Positions 27,720 through 37,334 of a DNA stretch of 64,000 bases are shown here, piece by piece. The position numbers and the translations under genes are program-made. Source of the stretch: Chitinophaga sp. H8 (GTDB lineage: Bacteria > Bacteroidota > Bacteroidia > Chitinophagales > Chitinophagaceae); assembly GCF_040567655.1 (NCBI RefSeq), contig NZ_JBEXAC010000001.1, positions 1,178,001 to 1,242,000 of the forward strand, written 5' to 3'. Below the pieces are notes generated by a model. The model saw only the letters and a list, made by a program, of their open reading frames with translations, made no database searches and had not been told where the DNA came from. How positions within the stretch are numbered: the first letter of the stretch is position 1; each line of letters opens with the position of its first letter.

Positions 27720-30700
27720 ATGAAATTCTACACGAAGTGTAAAGGGAGACCTATGCCTGGCTTACTGTCTCCTAAAATGTTCCTTGTTATGAAAATGGTT
27801 ATCATCCTGCTGCTGGGGATCTGCTTACAGGTAAGCGCAAATGTGACTGCTCAATCTGTGACCATCTCAAAAAAGAATATCTCACTGGAAGAGGTATTTG
27901 ATGCCGTGCAATCACAAACGGGCTACCTCTTCTGGTACAATGCGGCCTTACTGCAACAAACCCGGAAGATGGATATAGACGTCAAACGTGTTTCTATTCC
28001 ACAGCTCATGGAAATATGCCTGAAAGATATGCCCCTGTGGTATACCGTTTCCGGAAAAACAATTGTGATTAAACGTAAACAACTGCCGTTGGAAACAACT
28101 GCTCCTCCGGAAGAAACGGTGGCGACCATTAAGGGAAAGGTGGTTGCTGCGACAGGTGTGCCGCTGGTGGGGGTTACCGTGAAAGAGAAAGGCACCGGCA
28201 AAGGAACCGTTTCCAACGAGCAGGGTGAGTTTGAACTGCCGGGCGTAGAGCCGGGTGCTATCCTGGTATTTAGCTACCTGGGATATGATACCCGCGAAAT
28301 ACAATTGAACAATGATGCTTTCCTGTCTGTAACGCTTACGCCGGCTGCTTCCGGACTGGATGCGGTAGTGGTGGTAGGATATGGTACCCAAAAAAGAGGT
28401 GATGTAACGGGTGCGATCGCTTCCGTGGGGCCTAAAACATTGCGCGAAGTACCTGTTACCAACGTACAGCAAATGCTACAGGGAAGAGTGGCAGGGGTGT
28501 ATGTGAATAATACGGGCAACCGGCCGGGGGCACAGCCTTCCGTATTGATCCGCGGTACACGCTCTTTCAGTGCGGGGAACGACCCCTTGTATGTAGTGGA
28601 TGGCATCCCGCTCATTGGTGGATTAAATGATATTAACCCGGATGATATCCAGTCGATAGAAGTGTTAAAAGATGCGTCTGCTACGGCTATCTATGGTTCG
28701 AGGGGAGCGAATGGAGTACTGATTATCACCACCAGGAGAGGGAAAGCGGGTCGTACTGTCGTGAGCTATAATGCCTACCTCAATGTAGCGGATGTAACCA
28801 GGCTGGCAAATATGATGGATGGTCCGCAATATGCAGAATACCGCCGTGAGGCCAACCGGGCCATCAAAAGATATGATGATAATGATCCGAATGCGGATGC
28901 TAAAATCTTTGATAAAGCACAACTGGCAGCTATTGCCAGCGGTACATCTACGGACTATCAGGCACTCACCGTTCGTACCGGGATTGCACAGAACCATGAA
29001 TTAAGCGTGTCTGGCGGAAACGAAAATACCCTGTTTAATATTTCCCTGGGCTATTTCAAAGACCAGGGATATATCCGTATACAGGACTTTACCCGCTATA
29101 CTACCCGCATTAATATTGACCAGAAAATCAACAACCGGGTAAAAGTGGGCATGTCTACGCTGGCAGCCTTCAGCGAATCCAATGGGAGTGATGTAAATCC
29201 TTTTGCGGCAGCATTGGTAACTACACCGCTGAGCCAACCATATGATGCCAACGGTAATATAAGCATGTATCCTTCTGAAGACATGTTGCAGGTAAATCCC
29301 CTGATCGATCTCGTGCCTGGTGCGGTCGTAAACAGGAACAAAAGATTCCGCCTGCTCAGCAGCATGTATGGAGAGGCGACTGTGGCAGAAGGATTGAAGT
29401 TCCGGATGAACTTTGCCCCCGATCTTACAGAAAGCAGAACCGGGAATTACAGAGGTTCCCGCACGACCAACCAGAATGGAGCAGCTCCGGCGGCCAACAA
29501 CGGTGAGAATTTTACACTGGCCTATACCTGGGAAAATATGCTCACCTATGAGAAAACCCTGGCGGAAAAACACCGGCTGAACGTAACCGGGTTATATAGC
29601 TTGCAAAACTACGCTAATGAGAGTACGAGCGGATCAGTAAAAGATTTACCTGTTGGGCTTGATTCTATTGAATACAATAACCTGGGGGCTGGTGCCACCA
29701 TTACCGGTATTGGCAGCGGACTCAGCCGCTGGAGCATCCTTTCCTGGATGGGGCGTGTCAATTATGCCTTTGACGACCGCTTTCTGCTCACATTAACCGG
29801 TCGTGCGGATGGCTCCTCCAAATTTGCAGGTGGTCATAAGTGGGGATTCTTTCCTGCGGTGGCTTTAGGCTGGAACATCATGAACGAATCGTTTTTAAAG
29901 CATAACAAAACGATCAATAACCTGAAACTAAGACTGAGCTACGGAAAAAACGGGAATACTGGTATTAATCCTTACCAAACCAGGGCACTGCTTTCGCGCA
30001 CCTCATACGATTGGGACGGTACCGCTGCCTATGGTTACCGGCCAGGTAGTTTGAATAATCCCGATCTCACCTGGGAAACCACCACTTCCGCCAATGCGGG
30101 TATTGACTTCGGCTTTTTGAATAACCGGATCACTGGTAGCCTGGAAGTATACCAGGCTAAAACCACCGATCTCTTATTATCCCGGCAGCTGCCTATTACT
30201 TCCGGTTTTCCCAGTATTGTTTCTAACATAGGATCTACCAGTAATACCGGATTGGAACTGTCGGTGTCTACAGTTAATATAGCTGCTACTTCTAAAGATG
30301 GGTTCGAATGGAGTACAGATTTCAATATGGCTACCAACAAAGAAAAGATCCTGTCGCTTTCCCTGGGCAAACAGGATGATGTGGGCAACGCCCGCTTCAT
30401 TGGTCAATCCCTGGATGTGATTTATGATTATGAAAAAACCGGTATCTGGCAATTGAAGGAGGATACTAAAGCAGCACAGTACGGCTCTGCGGTAGGACAA
30501 ATACAGGTGAGGGATGTAAACGGGAATGGAAAAATTGATGCAGGCGACCGGATGGTGTTAGGACAGATCAGACCTAAATGGACCGGCGGGATCACTAACC
30601 GTTTTTCTTACAAGGGATTTGATCTCTCTGTTTTTCTGAATGGCCGCTTCGGCAACCTGATGAAAGACCCCTTGCGTACCGGTAATACTTTTGCACTGGA

Positions 30701-31040
30701 AGGAAGATATAACACGGTAAATGTAGATTACTGGACACCGGACAATCCCGTAAATACTTATCCGCAACCCCGTGGAGGACAAGGAGGTGGACCACTTTTT
30801 GGCAGTACCCTGTCGATCTTTGATGGCTCTTTTGTGCGGATAAAAAATATCAACCTGGGGTATCGTTTATCGCCCGATATGTTAAGAAACACCGGCATTC
30901 AATCCTTCCGCATTTATGCCAACGTACAAAATCCTTATGTATTTTCTTCTTTTGTGCATCAACACCAGGGGATTGATCCGGAAGTACCTAATCAACCCTT
31001 TTACGTGAATTATGTATTTGGGATCAACGTTACCTTTTAA
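27720..31040 (+). CDS. SusC/RagA TonB-dependent transporter with STN domain
   Basis: Outer-membrane glycan importer of 1106 residues. After a signal segment (MVIILLLGICLQVSANVTAQ, about 24-43) come the STN domain (about 47-120), the carboxypeptidase-D-like domain (about 137-195), the plug from VVVVGYGTQKRGDVTGAI (about 219), and a barrel ending in FGINVTF with the terminal Phe needed for outer-membrane insertion. STN links it to the sigma/FecR pair just upstream. SusD begins 9 bases after its stop. Confidence 0.93.
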   Translation: MKFYTKCKGRPMPGLLSPKMFLVMKMVIILLLGICLQVSANVTAQSVTISKKNISLEEVFDAVQSQTGYLFWYNAALLQQTRKMDIDVKRVSIPQLMEICLKDMPLWYTVSGKTIVIKRKQLPLETTAPPEETVATIKGKVVAATGVPLVGVTVKEKGTGKGTVSNEQGEFELPGVEPGAILVFSYLGYDTREIQLNNDAFLSVTLTPAASGLDAVVVVGYGTQKRGDVTGAIASVGPKTLREVPVTNVQQMLQGRVAGVYVNNTGNRPGAQPSVLIRGTRSFSAGNDPLYVVDGIPLIGGLNDINPDDIQSIEVLKDASATAIYGSRGANGVLIITTRRGKAGRTVVSYNAYLNVADVTRLANMMDGPQYAEYRREANRAIKRYDDNDPNADAKIFDKAQLAAIASGTSTDYQALTVRTGIAQNHELSVSGGNENTLFNISLGYFKDQGYIRIQDFTRYTTRINIDQKINNRVKVGMSTLAAFSESNGSDVNPFAAALVTTPLSQPYDANGNISMYPSEDMLQVNPLIDLVPGAVVNRNKRFRLLSSMYGEATVAEGLKFRMNFAPDLTESRTGNYRGSRTTNQNGAAPAANNGENFTLAYTWENMLTYEKTLAEKHRLNVTGLYSLQNYANESTSGSVKDLPVGLDSIEYNNLGAGATITGIGSGLSRWSILSWMGRVNYAFDDRFLLTLTGRADGSSKFAGGHKWGFFPAVALGWNIMNESFLKHNKTINNLKLRLSYGKNGNTGINPYQTRALLSRTSYDWDGTAAYGYRPGSLNNPDLTWETTTSANAGIDFGFLNNRITGSLEVYQAKTTDLLLSRQLPITSGFPSIVSNIGSTSNTGLELSVSTVNIAATSKDGFEWSTDFNMATNKEKILSLSLGKQDDVGNARFIGQSLDVIYDYEKTGIWQLKEDTKAAQYGSAVGQIQVRDVNGNGKIDAGDRMVLGQIRPKWTGGITNRFSYKGFDLSVFLNGRFGNLMKDPLRTGNTFALEGRYNTVNVDYWTPDNPVNTYPQPRGGQGGGPLFGSTLSIFDGSFVRIKNINLGYRLSPDMLRNTGIQSFRIYANVQNPYVFSSFVHQHQGIDPEVPNQPFYVNYVFGINVTF

Positions 31041-31049
31041 ACCAAGTTT

Positions 31050-32690
31050 ATGAAGCCGATTTTTCTTTTTATCATATTATACGCTTGCCTGACTACTTCC
31101 TGTACCAAACAGCTGAACGAAGAAATGCGTGCAGGCATACCGGATACCTATCTCAATACACCTGATGGTTTTAATGCCGGCGTAAATGCGGCGTATAGTT
31201 ACCTGCGTACCTGGTACGGACAGCAAAATGGCGCCCAGCTCACCGTGTATGGTACGGATACCTATATGTGCGCATTGGGGGAACTGGCATTGGATGCCTA
31301 CAATTTTAACCTGAATGCTACCAGGGGATTTATTACCGGTCCGTGGAATGATTTGTACCTGGCATTGAATGCCTGTAATGCGGTGATTTCCAGAGCGCCT
31401 AAAGTGCCTATGGCCGAGGATCTCAAAAATGTTCGCTTAGGAGAAGCGCGCTTTCTGCGGGCCATGTATTATTTTCTGTTGGTACAAACCTGGGGACCGG
31501 TTCAGTTATCCCTGGAAGAAACCACCAGCATTACCACCACCGCACATCGTACACCGGTAGACAGTATCTACAAAGCCATCATCGCAGACCTGGATTTTGC
31601 AGTGGCACATTTGCCTGCTACGGCTGCTAATTATGGCCGCGCCACCAAACCTGCTGCAGAACATTTTCTGGCTAAAGTATATCTTACCCGTGCAGGCATC
31701 AGCGCGCGCCAGCCGGATGATTATAAACGGGCGGCAGAACTGGCAAAGAACGTGATCACTAAATATAATTACCAGTTACTGAATAATTACTCCGATGTGT
31801 TTGTGCAGGGGAGTGGCGAGAAAAATCCTGAAGTGATCTTTGCGGTGCAATACAGTAAAGATGTATTGACAAATGGACAGGGCAACCAAAGCCACCTGTA
31901 TTATATCATGGGATATACCGCTTTTCCAGGTGTATTAAGGGATCTGGCCAACGGCAGAACCTACCAGTTTTTCCGGCCTACCCGCTTTACAACGGATACC
32001 CTGTTTGATAAAGTACACGACAGCCGCTATGAAAAAAGTTTTATTACCACGTACTATTGCAATAACCCTGGTACCTTTAATATCAATGGCAGACAGGTAA
32101 CCATGCAATTGGGCGATACGGCTATTTATCTGCCCGGCTATGAAGTGACAAAGGAAGCGCGCGACCGGGCCAACTATAGTATTATTACGCCCAGCCAGTA
32201 TAACCAAACCAATTATCCCACTCTCAGCAAATTTATAGATCCGCAAAGACCTGATATTAATAACGTGGCCGGTTCCCGAGATTTTATCGTTTTCCGGCTG
32301 GCAGAAACCTACCTGATAGCGGCAGAGGCATTGATGATGAGTGGCAACACTCCGGAGGCAGTGCCTTACATGAACGAAGTGCGCCGCCGTGCGGCCAGAA
32401 CCGGAGCTACACCACAGGAAACAGCAGCTAATAAACAAGCTATGGAAATCAAAGCTGCCGACCTGGACATTGATTTTATCCTGGATGAAAGAGGACGTGA
32501 ATTGCTGGGAGAATATGTGCGCTGGTTTGACCTGGTACGTACCGGAAAACTGATAGAAAGGGTAAAACTGCATAACCCTAACGGGGCGGTCAATATCAAA
32601 CCTTTTCACCTGGTAAGACCTATTCCGCAGGATCAGATAGACAAAACAGCCGGGGGGAATAATGCTTTTCCGCAAAATCCGGAATACTAA
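31050..32690 (+). CDS. SusD/RagB-family outer-membrane lipoprotein
   Basis: A 546-residue partner of the SusC above. Lipoprotein Cys18 (ACLTTSC) and SusD hallmarks: ARFLRAMYYFLLVQTWGPV (about 131-149), AEHFLAKVYLTRAG, FIVFRLAETYLIAAEALMM (about 411-429) followed by PYMNEVRRRAAR, and DERGRELLGEYVRWFDLVRTGKL. A strong hairpin separates it from the glycosidase gene downstream. Confidence 0.93.
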   Translation: MKPIFLFIILYACLTTSCTKQLNEEMRAGIPDTYLNTPDGFNAGVNAAYSYLRTWYGQQNGAQLTVYGTDTYMCALGELALDAYNFNLNATRGFITGPWNDLYLALNACNAVISRAPKVPMAEDLKNVRLGEARFLRAMYYFLLVQTWGPVQLSLEETTSITTTAHRTPVDSIYKAIIADLDFAVAHLPATAANYGRATKPAAEHFLAKVYLTRAGISARQPDDYKRAAELAKNVITKYNYQLLNNYSDVFVQGSGEKNPEVIFAVQYSKDVLTNGQGNQSHLYYIMGYTAFPGVLRDLANGRTYQFFRPTRFTTDTLFDKVHDSRYEKSFITTYYCNNPGTFNINGRQVTMQLGDTAIYLPGYEVTKEARDRANYSIITPSQYNQTNYPTLSKFIDPQRPDINNVAGSRDFIVFRLAETYLIAAEALMMSGNTPEAVPYMNEVRRRAARTGATPQETAANKQAMEIKAADLDIDFILDERGRELLGEYVRWFDLVRTGKLIERVKLHNPNGAVNIKPFHLVRPIPQDQIDKTAGGNNAFPQNPEY

Positions 32691-32708
32691 CCATATAAGC
32701 TAATGGCG

Positions 32709-32748
32709 GGGCTGACTAAACAAGTATACACTACTTTTTAGTCAGCCC
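32709..32748 (+). other. hairpin between susD and the glycosidase gene
   Basis: A perfect 12-bp stem, GGGCTGACTAAA (32709-32720) with TTTAGTCAGCCC (32737-32748), and a 16-nt loop. No T tract follows on the plus strand, so it may stabilise or process the mRNA rather than end it. Its core GGCTGAC/GTCAGCC is shared with the terminator at 4314-4339. Confidence 0.6.
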
Positions 32749-32784
32749 TGATTCAATATTATCTGCTTACAGAAGACAATAGCA

Positions 32785-34707
32785 ATGAACAGTAAATTGA
32801 TACGTGTTGCCCTGCTGGCTTTCAGTTTGGCCGGGGGAAGTTTGGGGGCAACAGCCCAACATAAATATCACCATCAGGCAAATGCTATCACTGAAAGTCC
32901 ATGGGGAGTGGCTGCACATCCACTACGGCCGGTAGAATGGGAAAGTATAGGTAAAGTGAAGGCACTTTGCCAGGAAGCAGGCATCCGCTGGATGCGGACA
33001 GACTTTTCCTTTTCGTATATCTGTCAGTCGCCGGATACCTTGTACTTTGACAAGTATGATCAATTGTTAGAGCAATTGCAGCAAGGCGGGATGCAGGTGT
33101 TACCCATTTTGCAGGGATACGACTGGGAGATAAAAAACAAACGCCCGCAAGCCTGGCCACTATACCAGCACCCGGAAGAATGGCGCAGATATGTGAGGGC
33201 TACCGTCCAGCGTTATCATCACCGGTTAAAATACTGGGAGATCTGGAATGAGCAGGATGGCGGGTTCTGGAAGCCCAAGCCGGATGCGGCGCAATATGTT
33301 ACCCTGCTAAAAATCGCTTATGAAGAGATCAAGGCTATTGACCCTACCTGTCAGGTAGTGATCGGTGGGCTGGTAAGCTGGAACGCACCCTATTTACAGG
33401 ACATGTACAAAGCAGGCGCTAAAGGTTATTTTGATATCCTGGCCGTACATCCTTATCAGTGGGGACCTGATGCGAGTGCTAAAACACTGCGCGAAATGGA
33501 AGCCTTCCAAAGTGTAATGCAGGCGCATCAGCAAGGCCATCTGCCTGTCTGGATTACAGAGGGAGGCTCGTCTACCTTTACCGGGGCACTTACTTTGCAA
33601 CAGCCTGATTTTATGATACAGGCCATACGTTACGCCCTCACGAAAATAGCAAAGACACCAGCTGCCGCCTTAACCATAGGTGTGGCGATGTCTCCCAGGG
33701 TAAAGAACCTGGAAGAAGAAGCGGGGAGCCGCCCCTGGCTGCCGGGAATAAAACTAAAAAGTATAGCCTTTGACAATCTGGCTACCCTTGATCCGCAACA
33801 ATGCCCTGTACTGATTGGAACAGAAGGGTTAAATATTGATGCGCCTATGCTGGAGCCTTTAAAAGATTATGTAAAGCGCGGCGGCTTATTACTGGCAGTG
33901 AATAAACTGCCTTTTTTTACCGTGCATACACAAGGCGCGGATGGGATCTGGCGTGCAGCGGATCAGCCGGAAAAAACATATCCGTTCTTCCACATGGGGT
34001 TTGAAGCATTCTGGACCAAACCAGGTATTCCTGTCAGTACCCACCACGTACAATTGGCGCCGGCGGCTTTAGCGGCGGGCCTGCCTCCGGTAAAGGATAT
34101 TTATATGGACCGCTTCCTGAGTGCTAAAAACATGGCGCCGGGAGATCACTACTATCCTATTATACAGGCATTTGACAAGGATGGCAGGTTGGCGGGAGAA
34201 GCCATGGCATTGTATACCAGCAAGGACTGGAAAGGGGGGATTCTGGCAAGTACGGCCTCCGTGGAAAGCGGCGTAACAGAAACAGTACAGGCCAACTTAC
34301 TCCAACGGGTATACCTGACCTATCTTGCTGCCGGAATACAGAAAATTTTTTGGTACGACCTGCACAACGATGGTACGATGAAAGGAGAGCGGGAACACAA
34401 CTTCGGATTGATGCATTACGACTGGACGCCCAAGCCTGCCTGGTATGCCTACAAAGCAATGACTGCGGCACTAGGCGATCATCCTGCTTTTGTTAAACGG
34501 ATCTCCGGTAAGGATAACCAGGTATGGGCGCTGGTGTTTAAAAGGAAAGAAGATGGTAAACATGTCCTGGCCATTTGGTCTGTCGACGAACAAACCAATT
34601 TCCGGTTAAATCATAAAAAGAAAGACAAACCAGTGATGACGGGTACAGGCACGCAGGTACATTTTATTCCACTGGAATATCGCATCAAAGACTATACGAT
34701 TCAATAG
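32785..34707 (+). CDS. secreted clan GH-A glycosidase (GH39-like)
   Basis: A 640-residue protein with a signal peptide (about 1-24, ending ATAQ) and a TIM barrel. Two glutamates sit in clan-A positions: Glu156 in YWEIWNEQDGG (acid/base) and Glu259 in PVWITEGG (nucleophile). This resembles GH39 beta-xylosidase/iduronidase-type enzymes, though GH5- or GH30-like alternatives cannot be excluded. The C-terminal third (about 480-640) continues to barrel strands (KIFWYDLHNDG) and a beta-sandwich. It is the only enzyme of the second SusCD locus, so that locus may depend on enzymes elsewhere. Confidence 0.78.
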   Translation: MNSKLIRVALLAFSLAGGSLGATAQHKYHHQANAITESPWGVAAHPLRPVEWESIGKVKALCQEAGIRWMRTDFSFSYICQSPDTLYFDKYDQLLEQLQQGGMQVLPILQGYDWEIKNKRPQAWPLYQHPEEWRRYVRATVQRYHHRLKYWEIWNEQDGGFWKPKPDAAQYVTLLKIAYEEIKAIDPTCQVVIGGLVSWNAPYLQDMYKAGAKGYFDILAVHPYQWGPDASAKTLREMEAFQSVMQAHQQGHLPVWITEGGSSTFTGALTLQQPDFMIQAIRYALTKIAKTPAAALTIGVAMSPRVKNLEEEAGSRPWLPGIKLKSIAFDNLATLDPQQCPVLIGTEGLNIDAPMLEPLKDYVKRGGLLLAVNKLPFFTVHTQGADGIWRAADQPEKTYPFFHMGFEAFWTKPGIPVSTHHVQLAPAALAAGLPPVKDIYMDRFLSAKNMAPGDHYYPIIQAFDKDGRLAGEAMALYTSKDWKGGILASTASVESGVTETVQANLLQRVYLTYLAAGIQKIFWYDLHNDGTMKGEREHNFGLMHYDWTPKPAWYAYKAMTAALGDHPAFVKRISGKDNQVWALVFKRKEDGKHVLAIWSVDEQTNFRLNHKKKDKPVMTGTGTQVHFIPLEYRIKDYTIQ

Positions 34708-34733
34708 TTTTAAAGCTACAACAGATTATTGCC

Positions 34734-36959
34734 TCAGCTCAACGCTTTTTTCATATCCTTTACAAGCGAGAGGATCGCCTGCAGTTGGTCGCGCACCTGT
34801 TTGGTTTCCAGCATTTCATCCCGCAAGGGTGTCAGTCCCTTTCCATCATTTATTTCCAGTTGTCTGAGGTGAATGAGGTTTTCGAGGTGGGCATCCAGCA
34901 CTTCCATTGCATTGGTGGGAGCAGGACAAGGAGGCTTTTCACCTTGTTGTGCGGGATTGCTGAGTGCAGCTATTTCGTTCAGGTATTGTATCAGGTGTTC
35001 ACTCAGCTGTCCGTATTCCGGCCGTGGAAAATGCACGCCATGATGCATCCCGTAAGCGGCCAGTGCGGCTATATGAGAGGTGAGCGTATGATTCAATACC
35101 ACAAAGTGATATACTTTGGAGGCATTTTTCTGCTTGCTTTTGGGTTCCGACAGCATACGCTGAAAGGCCGACATCATATTCGCCGTGTCTACATAAGTTT
35201 CTTTGCGCGCCAGCTTATAATCTGTGATGGTCAGGGGCTGATTGGTATACAACCGCATCACCTGCTCAAAATACGCTTTGTTGGAAAGCGTCATTTTATG
35301 CATATAATTAGGCAATGAATTATGCTCCCATACCGGCCACAGCACCTGGTTGGCCACAAAGGCCAGGGCGCCGCCAATAAAGGTATCTATTACGCGCTGG
35401 GTGGCATTGTAGAGGTCGGCCGGATGTAAAAAATGTAGCAGGAAGATGATAAAAGGAGTTACGAAAAACACACTTACCGTATAGTGGAAGGTCATAAAGC
35501 TGTAAGCCCCCAGTATACATACCAGCATGACAATAAATATGGCCGTGTCATCCTGTGTCAAGAACAATACCCCTGCGGCAAACAAGGCGCCTATAACGGT
35601 ACCTATTAAACGTTGGACACTGCGCGACCTGGTAAGGCCAAATCCTGGTTTGAGGATCACTACCACTGTGAGCAGGATCCAGTATATCCGGTCTATATGC
35701 AAGGCCAGCCCCAGCAGATAGCCGGTAACGGTGGCCAGGCTTACCCGGATGCCATGCCGGAAAATATATGATTTGAAAGAAAGGTTATCCCGGAAAGTAG
35801 CCAGGTCGTACCGCTGGCGGGTGGTGAACTTAGATAGCTCCAGTTTGGGATCTATGGTTTCATCTTTCAGCTTTTCCAGGCGGGTAAGCCGGTGCAGGTT
35901 ATAAATACGCTGTGCCATATCCTGCAGGTTGTGCACGATATTATTGAGCGGTATCAGCTTGGTCCTTTCTTTTAGCGTAGGCAGGGAATGATGCATTTCG
36001 GCAATCGCCTTCTTCACCTTTTCTATTTCATGACGCAGGTTCTCTTTGGGCAAAGAACGTTGCCCGGACGCTACGGCCAGCCCGATATTTTTCAGCTCTG
36101 TGGCAAAGCTGTCTATCAGCACATGAAATTTAGAGAGGATATCCTCTCCCTTAAAAGTAGCCTGCAATGCCTTGTAATCTGTTTGGGAAGCCATGATCTG
36201 CTCCTGCAGGTCTACCATATCCAGGAAGATCAGCACCATGCTTTTGTTGATGCTGGTAGTACCTTGCTGGGCCGACCTTCTTTTCAGTAGTAACTCCCGT
36301 ACACCTTCCTGTTTTTCGTTCACCAGCACCTGCTGTTCCAGCACGGCCTTGTAGTTATCTGCTACATTTACACCAGGGGTGTAAAAGTTGGAACGCAGCT
36401 CCAGGTAACGGGCGGTTTGCATAATACAATCTCCCAGCGTTTGCTGCACGTTCAGATAAGGCCTTATCTGCCATAGGAGGAGGGCCAGTGCTGCATACCA
36501 GGCACTGCCGGCCAGCACCAGTCCTGCAAAAACAAAAGACAGCTGTACAGAATGCTGTGGTTCACCCAGCACAGATACCATCACCAGCAAACAGGCGGTA
36601 CCGATATTACCACCCCGGTTACCATACACCAGCAGCATCGCAAATACAAAACAGCATCCCATGATCCAGGGAGCCATCAGATAGGGGTAAGGGGCCAGTA
36701 ATCCGGTACCCAGTGCCGTAAGACATATCAGGATGGAGCTGATTATCAGGCCGTTCCGCTTGTGTATGATCGTACCAGGTACATCTGCCAGTGCAGTACA
36801 TAAGGCACCCATGGAAATGCCGATCCCGATGTCCAGCTTCCCCATAAAGGCAAAGACAATGGAAGGGACTACCACACTGATGGTAGTACGTAATCCATTA
36901 CTAAAATGATAACTATATAGAAAACTCTTAATGTCTTTAAGCCAGTGTGCTGTCTGCAA
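34734..36959 (-). CDS. FUSC/YccS-family inner-membrane transporter-like protein
   Basis: A 741-residue protein with two blocks of membrane helices (about 20-165 and 395-535) separated by a soluble helical region, the plan of YccS/YhfK and fusaric-acid-resistance pumps. Characteristic stretches are ALCTALADVPGTIIHKRNGL, ILLTVVVILKPGFGLTRSRSVQRLIGTVIGAL and DTFIGGALAF. Likely role is efflux of aromatic or organic acids, not proven. The only upstream start codon is TTG at 36959; the next Met would remove the first helix. It ends 27 bases from the convergent glycosidase gene. Confidence 0.85.
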   Translation of the reverse strand: MQTAHWLKDIKSFLYSYHFSNGLRTTISVVVPSIVFAFMGKLDIGIGISMGALCTALADVPGTIIHKRNGLIISSILICLTALGTGLLAPYPYLMAPWIMGCCFVFAMLLVYGNRGGNIGTACLLVMVSVLGEPQHSVQLSFVFAGLVLAGSAWYAALALLLWQIRPYLNVQQTLGDCIMQTARYLELRSNFYTPGVNVADNYKAVLEQQVLVNEKQEGVRELLLKRRSAQQGTTSINKSMVLIFLDMVDLQEQIMASQTDYKALQATFKGEDILSKFHVLIDSFATELKNIGLAVASGQRSLPKENLRHEIEKVKKAIAEMHHSLPTLKERTKLIPLNNIVHNLQDMAQRIYNLHRLTRLEKLKDETIDPKLELSKFTTRQRYDLATFRDNLSFKSYIFRHGIRVSLATVTGYLLGLALHIDRIYWILLTVVVILKPGFGLTRSRSVQRLIGTVIGALFAAGVLFLTQDDTAIFIVMLVCILGAYSFMTFHYTVSVFFVTPFIIFLLHFLHPADLYNATQRVIDTFIGGALAFVANQVLWPVWEHNSLPNYMHKMTLSNKAYFEQVMRLYTNQPLTITDYKLARKETYVDTANMMSAFQRMLSEPKSKQKNASKVYHFVVLNHTLTSHIAALAAYGMHHGVHFPRPEYGQLSEHLIQYLNEIAALSNPAQQGEKPPCPAPTNAMEVLDAHLENLIHLRQLEINDGKGLTPLRDEMLETKQVRDQLQAILSLVKDMKKALS

Positions 36960-36995
36960 AATGATTTGTCTGTTTGCGGTTTAAACAATTGAGGG

Positions 36996-37003
36996 CAAAG
37001 ATA
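36996..37003 (-). promoter_or_regulatory. -7 promoter box of the FUSC gene
   Basis: The minus strand reads TATCTTTG, an exact TAnnTTTG, 36 bases before the TTG start. The same octamer serves the divergent smc gene at 37301-37308. Confidence 0.45.
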
Positions 37004-37020
37004 ATAAATTAACCAGCTGT

Positions 37021-37162
37021 GAGCTATGCGGAAAAGAGCTATGAGCCATGAGCTACTAGCTGCTAGCTTTTGTAGTGCTTCCCCACCGTATAAAACTCAC
37101 AGCTAGTCAATCCAACATGACACCAATAGCTCGCAGCTCATAGCTGGTAGCTCGTAGCTCTT
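37021..37162. repeat. dispersed AGC-rich palindrome, copy B
   Basis: The arms 37033-37072 and 37126-37162 are imperfect reverse complements over about 33 bases (units AAGAGCTA, GAGC and AGCTGC), with about 55 bases between. It fills most of the 375-base gap between the divergent FUSC and smc genes, outside both predicted -7 boxes. The rest of the gap (37163-37300) is plain AT-rich sequence. Confidence 0.7.
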
Positions 37163-37300
37163 ATTTAACACCCCTGATCTAACCGCTTAGTAACGAACCT
37201 CTTACCAACCTCTGAAGAACATTTTATTCACATTTGTGCATAAATAATTACTTAACATTATGTGTTCTCACTTAATTTACTCTTTGATTGGGTAAAATTA

Positions 37301-37308
37301 TATCTTTG
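37301..37308 (+). promoter_or_regulatory. -7 promoter box of smc
   Basis: TATCTTTG, an exact TAnnTTTG, 26 bases before the GTG start of smc. The -33 region has no clean TTTG at the normal spacing; a TTTG at 37283-37286 is closer than usual. Confidence 0.5.
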
Positions 37309-37334
37309 ACGGCTTAACAAAACCTGGAGAATTT

